Origin: an uncultured Lachnospiraceae bacterium
GTDB lineage: Bacteria > Bacillota > Clostridia > Lachnospirales > Lachnospiraceae
Direction: 5' to 3'
DNA: 64,000 nt
Assembly (NCBI GenBank): GCA_900539715.1
Contig: UQDA01000013.1
Location: forward strand, 15,933-79,932
The position numbers and the translations under genes were made by a program. Below are positions 53,362 through 59,805 of the stretch, one piece after another (the first letter of the stretch is position 1; each line of letters starts with the position of its first letter). The notes under the pieces are model-generated. The model saw only the letters and a list, made by a program, of their open reading frames with translations, had not been told where the DNA came from and searched no databases.

Positions 53362-54567
53362 CTACTCTAAGCGGAACAGGTATTCCATTTCTCCTTCCTC
53401 GTCCCCTTGAAGCATAGTATGTATATCTTCAATCAAATAGCCAATAGACATGGATTGTTGATACATATCATTGGTGGTGCACCATACGTTACCATTCTGC
53501 ACTGCCTTAAAATCTTCCAATACTGCACATTTATCCAACAATTCTTCTATCGAATTCACCCCGCCATCAATAGAACTGTTATAAATGATAAAATCAACAT
53601 CTTTTGCACTGTTATAGAACTCTTCTACCTGCATATTCATGGTAGAACGGCTTGACTCCGGATCGCCTAAATTCTCAAATATATACTTTCCGCCTGCCAG
53701 TTCGATCATTTTAGGTACATAATCTGAACTCTGTCTTACCTGCACCAAACCGTTGGAAGTAATAAAGAAAAACGCAACTGTCTGATCTGTTTTTTCATCC
53801 GCGGTTACTTTTTCCAAAATGGCAACCTGTTTTTCGAATGCTTCTTCCGCCTCTGCTTCTTTTCCCAGCAATGCTCCAAAAAATTTAATCCATTCCACTC
53901 TTCCGAGCGGATGAGATTCATAACTGGAATACTCTATCATGACGGGGATTCCAAAATCCTCCATCATTTCAATTACCTCCGGTGAATGAGAAATCATCAT
54001 ATTCTCGATGGCAAGAGAACAGTTCTCGGAAACAATCAGCTCATAATCCGGTTTGTTATATTTTCCGGCGTACAACATCTTGCCATCAGCCATTGCTTCA
54101 TTTGCAGATTCAATATACCAATTACCTTCTTTTTGTCCGGAAAGTCTGATGGTATCAACTGCATCCAGGGAATCAAACATGTCCATTGCCGCAGTTGCCA
54201 CCAAATACAGGTTTTCTACAGGCTGCCGCATTATGTACATATCTTCTTCCAGATTTTCCGGAACCGCTTTCCCTTCCGGGACAACCAGAAGTTTTGTCCC
54301 ATCCATTACCGTCAGAAGCTTATAACCGCCTGTATAATAATCAACAGAGAAATTCTCTGCATATTTCAGTTCCATGCTGCTTTCATATACAAACTCTGCA
54401 CTATTTTCATCAATACTTTCTGTTGATCCCGATACTGCGGAATCCTCACTTATATCGGATGAAATATTTTCCACAGAATCGGAAGAAGGACTGCCACAGC
54501 TACATAGCCCAAGCAGTCCCATCAAAAGTAAACAGCATATTGTTGTTATCCTTTTTCTTCCTGTCAT
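53362..54567 (-). CDS. btuF: Corrinoid-binding lipoprotein (BtuF/FecB type)
   Basis: A 401-residue substrate-binding protein. The lipobox is LGLCSCGS near residue 21, followed by an acidic Ser-rich linker. The binding fold begins near 65 (YAENFSVDYYTGGYKLLTV). VMIEYSSYESHPLGRVEWIKFFGALLG near 205 and FIIYNSSIDGGVNSIEELLD near 320 fit the periplasmic-binding-protein class III fold. The protein should capture corrinoids, perhaps cobinamide, at the outer face and hand them to BtuC. It sits in order with btuC and btuD. Iron chelates cannot be excluded from sequence alone. Confidence 0.87.
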   Translation of the reverse strand: MTGRKRITTICCLLLMGLLGLCSCGSPSSDSVENISSDISEDSAVSGSTESIDENSAEFVYESSMELKYAENFSVDYYTGGYKLLTVMDGTKLLVVPEGKAVPENLEEDMYIMRQPVENLYLVATAAMDMFDSLDAVDTIRLSGQKEGNWYIESANEAMADGKMLYAGKYNKPDYELIVSENCSLAIENMMISHSPEVIEMMEDFGIPVMIEYSSYESHPLGRVEWIKFFGALLGKEAEAEEAFEKQVAILEKVTADEKTDQTVAFFFITSNGLVQVRQSSDYVPKMIELAGGKYIFENLGDPESSRSTMNMQVEEFYNSAKDVDFIIYNSSIDGGVNSIEELLDKCAVLEDFKAVQNGNVWCTTNDMYQQSMSIGYLIEDIHTMLQGDEEGEMEYLFRLE

Positions 54568-54579
54568 TGATTCATCCTC

Positions 54580-55497
54580 TTATTGAACCGCCTCTATTGT
54601 ATCTGAGCAGAAAGTAATTGAATACTCTATCTCATGCGGTCTGCTCATTGCTACCGTATCACCTATAACACTTATCGCTTCATCAAAAACTGTAACAGGG
54701 ATTTCAAATACCGAATCTCCTTCTTTATTAACAGGCAGATATTTTTCATCTCCGACGAGCATATAATCATAATTCGGACTATTCCACTTCAAAACAGCAA
54801 TTACCTCATCACCTGATACCGTAATAATAGCCGGTGATAAAATCTCAGCCTTTCCGCTTCCGCCTTCAAAAATAATATCAATCGCATAACTGCCGTCTTC
54901 TAAATCTATCTGTGTTTCGTTACCACTTACTTCAGATGTATCTGCGGAGTCTAAAGGCTGCGGATCAGAAACTACTACTTTATGGTCATACCATTTTCCC
55001 TTTTTTCCAATTAAGGCAACATCAAATTCTTCTCCAATCATCGGAACAGGAACATCAAAACCATATACCTCATCTGTCAGGCCATCGCTATAAGTAACGC
55101 TGTCCACCGACGGTTCTAAAAGTACGGCATTTTCTTTTTCGGCATCCTCCGCAAGTCCCGGATAAAGGTTTACGATATTCTTAGAACCAAGTGAAATATG
55201 GATCGTCATTTTCCCATCTTCCACCGTTAACGTTCCTTTGCCATCATGGGCTTCATTCACCCGAAACATGGAACTGTCGGTATCAAATGCCGCCAGATAA
55301 ATTCCATCCGGCAGTGCATTTTCTTCTGCTTCTGCTTCTGTTACCGCCTCTGTTGCTGTTTCTGTTACCGCCTCTGTGTAAACGGCAGAGTCTGTTTCAA
55401 GCGCAGACTCCATTTCACTGTCCTTATCGGAACATCCTCCGAATATAGTACTTGCTAATACCAGTGTCCCTATGATTAAAATGTGTTTTTTCTTCAT
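54580..55497 (-). CDS. Two-domain surface lipoprotein of the cobalamin operon
   Basis: A 305-residue lipoprotein. The signal peptide ends in the lipobox IFGGCSD near residue 22. A Thr/Glu/Ala linker (about 30-62) is followed by two related beta-rich domains. Domain 1 (about 63-180) begins LPDGIYLAAFDTDSSMFR and domain 2 (about 195-300) begins LEDGSYAIDIIFEGGSG. Domain 2 contains WNSPNYDYMLVGDEKYLP, VFEIPVTVFDEAISVIGDT and SRPHEIEYSITF, resembling the beta-sandwich of iron-transport-associated (NEAT-like) domains. I expect it binds a tetrapyrrole or corrinoid at the surface, because it lies between the lipoprotein CbiK and the importer. The function is unproven. Confidence 0.75.
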   Translation of the reverse strand: MKKKHILIIGTLVLASTIFGGCSDKDSEMESALETDSAVYTEAVTETATEAVTEAEAEENALPDGIYLAAFDTDSSMFRVNEAHDGKGTLTVEDGKMTIHISLGSKNIVNLYPGLAEDAEKENAVLLEPSVDSVTYSDGLTDEVYGFDVPVPMIGEEFDVALIGKKGKWYDHKVVVSDPQPLDSADTSEVSGNETQIDLEDGSYAIDIIFEGGSGKAEILSPAIITVSGDEVIAVLKWNSPNYDYMLVGDEKYLPVNKEGDSVFEIPVTVFDEAISVIGDTVAMSRPHEIEYSITFCSDTIEAVQ

Positions 55498-55510
55498 AAT
55501 GATATCCTTA

Positions 55511-56731
55511 TTATTTTAATACTGCGCCTGTATGATCTACATATATCTGCTGAATCGCTTCAATCTGGCCAAGACCTTTAATCTGTGTGTCCACATTTTC
55601 AAATTTTCCTGATGCTGTAAACATCGCATACCAGGAATCTTCCTCTGTACCTGCCATGTCATTATTCGCATGGTCACCTGCTACTACCATTAAAGGACGC
55701 AGCACCACTTTGGTATAACCTGCTGCCGCAACTTTCTCAATAATCGCATCTGCCGAAAATGCCTCGTCGCCTTCCACGGTTCCGATAAATACGTTATCAT
55801 AACCAAGCTCATTCATCTGCGTCTGCATCTGGGCATATGTAACCATTGCCGTATGATGCGTGCCATGTCCCATAAATACAAAGGCTGTCTTATCTTCGTT
55901 TGCCGCTTCTATATTGTCGTAACCGGCATCTTTTACAGCTTCAGCAGTAACAATTTCAGCAACCGCTTTCTTATCTTCGTTAATTACAGTTGCATCATTT
56001 CCCACTTCACCAAGCAAAGGTTCTGCTACGCTTACAGTTTCAAACTTGTCTCTATAGGTATCTACTGTTTCCATTACTTCATCATATTCTGCCCCATGCA
56101 TTAAATGGGTTGGCTGAATCACAAGATTTTTCACGCCGTTAGCAGCCGCACGTTCTAATGCCTGCTCTACATTATCAATGCATGCGCCTTCACGTGCCTG
56201 GATATGATTGATAATGATCTGCGCTGTAAATGCTCTTCTTACCGACCAGTCCGGATATGCTTCCTGTAATGCATCTTCTATTCCTTTGATATCCGCAACA
56301 CGGCTGTCATTAAACGACGTACCAAAGCTGACTACTAAAATTTCATTTTCGCCGATTTCATCCTGATTACGTACGTCATCCTTAGAAGCGTCGCCCGTAT
56401 ATCTTCCAAAATAATCCGGATCTGCATTTTCGCCTGCTACAAGCTCTTTCTGTGCATCTGTCAATGCATCCCAGGCCGCTTTTGCATCTGCACACTGCTT
56501 ATCTGTTTCATCAGTTCTTTCCTGTACATAAATTGCGTCAATAAGAGCTGCAACCTTGTCTGCTTCCGCCTGATCATTATTTTCTGCTTTTGTTTCTTCT
56601 ATTTCTACATCTGTCTGCGTACTCTGCTCCGTCGCCGTTCCCGCCGTTTCCTCTGCGTTGCTTCCGCAGCCGGTTACATATGCGGCTGTCATAAGTCCTG
56701 CCATTAACACTGCCACTAATCTTTTTTTCAT
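55511..56731 (-). CDS. cbiK: Sirohydrochlorin cobaltochelatase CbiK, lipoprotein form
   Basis: A 406-residue protein with a lipoprotein signal (lipobox VTGCGS near residue 20), a helical segment at about 55-110, and a CbiK-type class II chelatase domain from about 128: ILVVSFGTSFNDSRVADI, IQPTHLMHGAEYDEV, the metal-binding His in VFMGHGTHHTAMVTYAQM near 287 and VVAGDHANNDMAGTEEDSW near 350. CbiK inserts cobalt into sirohydrochlorin, normally in the cytosol. The export signal puts this one outside the membrane, as in the periplasmic CbiK of Desulfovibrio. Cobalt capture or modification of external tetrapyrroles may be the true role. It is the first gene after the cobalamin riboswitch. Confidence 0.9.
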   Translation of the reverse strand: MKKRLVAVLMAGLMTAAYVTGCGSNAEETAGTATEQSTQTDVEIEETKAENNDQAEADKVAALIDAIYVQERTDETDKQCADAKAAWDALTDAQKELVAGENADPDYFGRYTGDASKDDVRNQDEIGENEILVVSFGTSFNDSRVADIKGIEDALQEAYPDWSVRRAFTAQIIINHIQAREGACIDNVEQALERAAANGVKNLVIQPTHLMHGAEYDEVMETVDTYRDKFETVSVAEPLLGEVGNDATVINEDKKAVAEIVTAEAVKDAGYDNIEAANEDKTAFVFMGHGTHHTAMVTYAQMQTQMNELGYDNVFIGTVEGDEAFSADAIIEKVAAAGYTKVVLRPLMVVAGDHANNDMAGTEEDSWYAMFTASGKFENVDTQIKGLGQIEAIQQIYVDHTGAVLK

Positions 56732-56833
56732 ACACTCCTCGTTTCTGCTGTTCTCAGCTTCTTATTTATCAAATATGTATCACTGACAAAAACGGGGACT
56801 TGCCTGACAAGTTAATATAATTTCATTCACACA

Positions 56834-56871
56834 TAAAAAAACCCTTTACTGCATTACAGGTAAAGGGTTTT
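56834..56871 (-). terminator. Intrinsic terminator of the cobalamin riboswitch
   Basis: AAAACCCTTTAC (56838-56849) pairs with GTAAAGGGTTTT (56860-56871), a perfect 12-bp stem. On the minus strand it continues into a T run. It lies between the riboswitch aptamer and cbiK, so cobalamin binding probably turns transcription off here. Confidence 0.85.
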
Positions 56872-56967
56872 CACACAAAATAAATCTATCGGATCTTTCT
56901 TATAACAAATCAAATCCGACAAATCATAACGTACAACCTTTTTACTCGTGGCTTGAAACAATCGTTT

Positions 56968-57158
56968 CTGTACAGCATTCAGGCAGGTCTCCCGGCTTAA
57001 AGATCATCACATTGGCCATCTTCCCAGTTTCCCAGTGATATAGCGGCTTCTGCTCCCTAATTACGGTGACGAGTTCGTACAGGATTTGCACCTGTTTCCC
57101 TTTTCACCGGAGCCAGTCTTTTACAAAACTGCTCCGACACCTGATTACTACATATTTA
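56968..57158 (-). ncRNA. Cobalamin riboswitch
   Basis: On the minus strand the leader carries the B12-box-type AAGCCGGGAGACCTGCC (57-56 kb boundary, 56982-56998) and the upstream conserved GGTGAAAAGGGAA followed by CAGGTGCAAATCCTG and CACCG elements. These are the hallmarks of the cobalamin (B12) riboswitch. The order 5' to 3' is promoter, aptamer, terminator, cbiK. It should shut down the 22-gene operon when adenosylcobalamin or another cobalamin is plentiful. The 5' end is estimated from the promoter at 57168. Confidence 0.94.
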
Positions 57159-57167
57159 ATTTTGTTT

Positions 57168-57196
57168 AATATATCATATTCATACAAAATATTCAA
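57168..57196 (-). promoter_or_regulatory. Sigma-A promoter of the cobalamin operon
   Basis: On the minus strand, TTGAAT (57196-57191), a 17-base spacer and TATATT (57173-57168). The start point would fall near 57161, just before the riboswitch. Confidence 0.78.
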
Positions 57197-57248
57197 TCAT
57201 TTTTACACCGGCGTATATTTGCTCTGAGGCTGATTTATTCATGGCGGT

Positions 57249-57383
57249 ATGGTAAGCTGTGCACTTTCCAACACCAATGACATTCCGGTTACTTCCAAAA
57301 AGGCATGGCTGTCGGAACGTTTTGAAGATGCCAATTCCGTAAGTTTTCCTGCCGGGATTGACGGGAAGCTGATTTTAAAATAA
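57249..57383 (+). pseudogene. Short frame, possible remnant of an acetyltransferase gene
   Basis: An open frame of 44 codons reads VSCALSNTNDIPVTSKKAWL and continues to a TAA at 57381. The CALS...KKAWLxxRF pattern is faintly like the YoaP-type acetyltransferase segment, but the frame lacks a ribosome binding site and the rest of such a protein. It lies 45 bases before the rubredoxin gene. It may be a decayed fragment or chance. Confidence 0.25.
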
Positions 57384-57428
57384 ACTGAGGATAAGGGGGA
57401 AAACTATCATTAAAGGAGGATTTTGTCT

Positions 57429-58067
57429 ATGAACAAAAATGCGTTCAGAAAACTGTCTTACGGGGTCTATATCGTTTCAACCTGGGATAACGGCCGCCCT
57501 ACCGGATGCACCGCCAATTCCGCAATGCAGATAACTTCCGATCCCGCGACTGTTGCCATCAGTATCAACCATAACAATTACACGAATAAATGCATTATGG
57601 AAAGCGGACATTTCGCAGTCTCCATCCTTTCCGAGCAATCCGACCCGTCCATCATCGGTACCTTTGGATTCCAGTCCGGAAAAGATGTGAACAAATTCGA
57701 TTCCGTCCCTTTTGAGATACGCGGAAATCTGCCTATCGTCAAGGATGCCTGCGCTTTCCTTTCCTGTGAAGTCATCGATAAAATGGAAACCGACACGCAT
57801 ACCATATTTCTCGGCAAGGTGCTGGACGCAGACCAGCTGAGCGGCCAGGAGCCAATGACCTACGCCTACTATCACAAGGTAGTCAAAGGCAAGAGCCCCA
57901 AAAACGCCCCCACCTACCTTCCCGAAGAGGATACTTCCGCAAAATCCGCATGGGTATGTAGCGTCTGCGGATATATTTATGATGGAGAGACGCCTTTTGA
58001 AGAACTGCCGGAAGACTATACCTGTCCGATATGCAGACAGCCCAAGTCCGTATTTATCAGGAAATAA
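57429..58067 (+). CDS. hrb: High-molecular-weight rubredoxin (flavin reductase-rubredoxin fusion)
   Basis: A 212-residue fusion. Residues 1-155 are an FMN-binding flavin reductase-like domain ([52 protein letters not shown]). Residues 165-212 are a rubredoxin with both cysteine pairs ([12 protein letters not shown] and [11 protein letters not shown]). Such proteins in anaerobes pass electrons from NADH-linked flavin to oxygen- or NO-reducing flavodiiron proteins. None is in the window. ATG at 57429 is chosen over the TTG at 57423 because AAAGGAGG lies 9 bases upstream. It is convergent with sigF, sharing the terminator between. Confidence 0.92.
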   Translation: MNKNAFRKLSYGVYIVSTWDNGRPTGCTANSAMQITSDPATVAISINHNNYTNKCIMESGHFAVSILSEQSDPSIIGTFGFQSGKDVNKFDSVPFEIRGNLPIVKDACAFLSCEVIDKMETDTHTIFLGKVLDADQLSGQEPMTYAYYHKVVKGKSPKNAPTYLPEEDTSAKSAWVCSVCGYIYDGETPFEELPEDYTCPICRQPKSVFIRK

Positions 58068-58098
58068 CAAAAAGAGGGGGGTGCTTTACCGCACCCCC
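58068..58098 (-). terminator. Intrinsic terminator of the spoIIA operon
   Basis: GGGGGTGC (58077-58084) pairs with GCACCCCC (58091-58098). On the minus strand it is followed by CTCTTTTTG. The stem includes the last codons and the stop of sigF. Confidence 0.82.
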
Positions 58099-58826
58099 GA
58101 CCGCTCCCGCATCCGGATGAGTATCCTTTTTTCCATCCTGCTCACCTGCACCTGGCTTATCCCCATCTGCTGCGCTATCTGCGTCTGCGTCTTGTCCTCA
58201 TAATAACGCATCCGTATCAGAAGCCGGTCCTTTTCGGGCAGCTCCTCCAAAAGCTGCCTCAAAAGCATTCTGTCCAGAAGCTTATTCTTTTCCGTATCCT
58301 CCCATTGCCCGTCCCCGGCCTTTGCCGCCACCTGGTCCAACAGCTGAATCTGTTTTCCATCCCCTTCATATACCGGCTTATAAAGTGATTCCACTTCTGC
58401 CGCGGCATCCAGAGCCATGACCGCATCCTCTCTTGAAATACCTGTCGCACGGCACAATTCATCCAGCGACGGCTCCCTTCCTTCTTTTGTCCGTATCTCA
58501 TTTTCCGCCTGTTTGAGTTTATAACCCGCATCTTTTAAAGACCGACTTACCTTGACCATTCCATCATCCCGCAGAAAACGCCGTATCTCCCCTGCGATCA
58601 GCGGTACCGCATACGTTGAAAATTTTACGTCATAGCTCAGATCAAAATGGTCTATCGCTTTCATCAGGCCTATCGTTCCTGTCTGAAACAGGTCTTCCGC
58701 ATCGTATCCCCTTCCTGTAAACCGCTTCACGATATGGCGGACCAGTCCGAGGTTTTCCTCAATCAGTGTCTGTCTTGCGCCGTCATCCCCCGACTGCGCC
58801 CTTTGAATCAATGCGGATATTTCCAT
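58086..58826 (-). CDS. sigF: RNA polymerase forespore sigma factor SigF
   Basis: A 246-residue sigma-70 family factor. Region 2 is NLGLVRHIVKRFTGRGYDAEDLFQ through GTIGLMKAIDHFD and FSTYAVPLIAGEIRRFLRDDG. Region 3 is LDELCRATGISREDAV. Region 4 is the C-terminal ELPEKDRLLIRMRYYEDKTQTQIAQ and GISQVQVSRMEKRIL. Size, the SpoIIAC sequence pattern and position behind spoIIAA and spoIIAB identify it as SigF, the first forespore sigma factor. It starts 3 bases after the spoIIAB stop. It confirms a sporulation program in this organism. Confidence 0.95.
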   Translation of the reverse strand: MEISALIQRAQSGDDGARQTLIEENLGLVRHIVKRFTGRGYDAEDLFQTGTIGLMKAIDHFDLSYDVKFSTYAVPLIAGEIRRFLRDDGMVKVSRSLKDAGYKLKQAENEIRTKEGREPSLDELCRATGISREDAVMALDAAAEVESLYKPVYEGDGKQIQLLDQVAAKAGDGQWEDTEKNKLLDRMLLRQLLEELPEKDRLLIRMRYYEDKTQTQIAQQMGISQVQVSRMEKRILIRMRERSGVR

Positions 58827-58829
58827 GGA

Positions 58830-59270
58830 CTATTCCTCATTTGCCCACGGCATGCTTCCTATTTTTTTCTCCATTATAACCCGCGTTCCCCTGTCCGGTT
58901 CGGATTCCACCTCGAGCCCATCCATAAACGCCTCCATAAATGCAAATCCCATCCCCGACCGTTCCAAATCCGGACGTGTTGTAAACAGCGGCTCCATAGC
59001 CTGTTCCACATTTTCTATCCCTTTTCCAAAATCCTCGATCTCCATATGTAAAATATCATCCTCCAACACACAGGTTATCGATATGATTCCCCCTTTTTCC
59101 TCATATCCGTGTATCACTGCATTTGTTACCGCCTCTGAAACCGCCGTTTTAATGTCTGAAATCTCCTCCACCGTAGGGTTAACGGGCGTAATAAAAGACG
59201 CCACCGTCACCCTCGCAAAACCTTCATTTTCCGGCAGAGCCTCAAATTCCACCTTCATCCTGTTTCTCAT
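58830..59270 (-). CDS. spoIIAB: Anti-sigma F factor SpoIIAB
   Basis: A 146-residue GHKL-family serine kinase and anti-sigma factor. The N-box is SEAVTNAVIHGYEEKGG near residue 47, the G1 box EDFGKGIENVEQAM near 80 and the G2 box SGMGFAFMEAFMDGLEVES near 107. It binds and holds SigF and phosphorylates SpoIIAA. It sits between spoIIAA and sigF, as in other spore formers. It starts 10 bases after spoIIAA. Confidence 0.95.
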   Translation of the reverse strand: MRNRMKVEFEALPENEGFARVTVASFITPVNPTVEEISDIKTAVSEAVTNAVIHGYEEKGGIISITCVLEDDILHMEIEDFGKGIENVEQAMEPLFTTRPDLERSGMGFAFMEAFMDGLEVESEPDRGTRVIMEKKIGSMPWANEE

Positions 59271-59280
59271 CCCGCTCCTC

Positions 59281-59586
59281 CTACTCCATAATCTCCACTA
59301 TTTTTTCAAGCCCTGACATTTTCAGTATTCTTAATATCCGATTATCCGCATGTATCACATAGACTTTTCCGCCAAAGCACGATATCTTTCTGTAACGTCC
59401 CGCAAGTACCCCGACGCCTGAGCTGTCCATAAATTTTGTATCTGAAAAATCAAATACAACATGGTTTACCTCATTGTCCAAAAGCATGTGATCCGCCCGT
59501 CGTGAAATATTTTTACAGCTGTTGTGGTCTATCTCCTCCGGCAGACGTATCATCAGGTAATGGTCGATGACCTTATATTCTTCCAT
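59281..59586 (-). CDS. spoIIAA: Anti-anti-sigma F factor SpoIIAA
   Basis: A 101-residue STAS-domain protein. The phosphorylated serine lies in DTKFMDSSGVGVLAGRYRKI near residue 56. LMIRLPEEIDHNSCKNI near the start is family-like. Unphosphorylated SpoIIAA frees SigF from SpoIIAB in the forespore. GGGAGGAAGG precedes the ATG. A perfect GC-rich hairpin with a T run lies about 30 bases upstream. Confidence 0.95.
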   Translation of the reverse strand: MEEYKVIDHYLMIRLPEEIDHNSCKNISRRADHMLLDNEVNHVVFDFSDTKFMDSSGVGVLAGRYRKISCFGGKVYVIHADNRILRILKMSGLEKIVEIME

Positions 59587-59613
59587 ATCCTTCCTCCCTT
59601 GAGCTTTTTATTG

Positions 59614-59638
59614 AAAAAGTGTGCGCCTCGGCGCACAC
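59614..59638 (-). terminator. GC-rich hairpin with T run directly before spoIIAA
   Basis: GTGTGCGCC (59619-59627) and GGCGCACAC (59630-59638) form a perfect 9-bp stem. On the minus strand TTTTTC follows, then the spoIIAA ribosome binding site about 15 bases on. It looks like an intrinsic terminator in the leader of the operon. With the repeat upstream it may block read-through from the gene at 59806, or attenuate. Confidence 0.65.
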
Positions 59639-59690
59639 CCGCGCCGAGCGCGGTCGCGTCAGCGATAATTTCGCCGCGCGCGAGTGCGCA

Positions 59691-59743
59691 TAATCGTGTT
59701 TTTTTATCCGATAGGAAATGAACTTTCCTATCGGATAAAAAAA
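59691..59743 (-). repeat. Dispersed palindromic repeat, copy C (perfect)
   Basis: ATCCGATAGGAAA-TGAAC-TTTCCTATCGGAT with T and A tracts outside is a perfect palindrome of 18 or more bases per arm. CGCATAATCGTG to its left (plus strand) is shared with copy A. It lies between the TPR gene terminator and spoIIA. An open frame crossing it (59553-59759, minus) shares a CALS-like SDKKxRLCxL peptide with the frame over copy A, which shows only that the DNA is repeated. Confidence 0.75.
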
Positions 59744-59783
59744 GAGGACACGGAAACATTCCATCTGTTTCCTGTCCTCTTTT
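59741..59783 (-). terminator. Intrinsic terminator of the zinc-ribbon/TPR gene
   Basis: AAAGAGGACA-CGGAAACA (59741-59758) pairs with TGTTTCC-TGTCCTCTTT (59766-59783), with one mismatch. On the minus strand it continues into TTTTTTTATCC, the start of repeat copy C. Confidence 0.85.
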
Positions 59784-59805
59784 GTAATCGTGATCTTATT
59801 CTGTT

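Noticed and set aside
59553..59759. 68-codon frame on the minus strand
   Set aside because: Same reason as the frame over copy A: it covers a terminator, the repeat and the leader of spoIIAA.
59690..59760. Sigma-H promoter for spoIIA within repeat copy C
   Set aside because: AGGAAA and a GAAT-like hexamer can be found, but the same pattern occurs in the other repeat copies and the spacing is poor.
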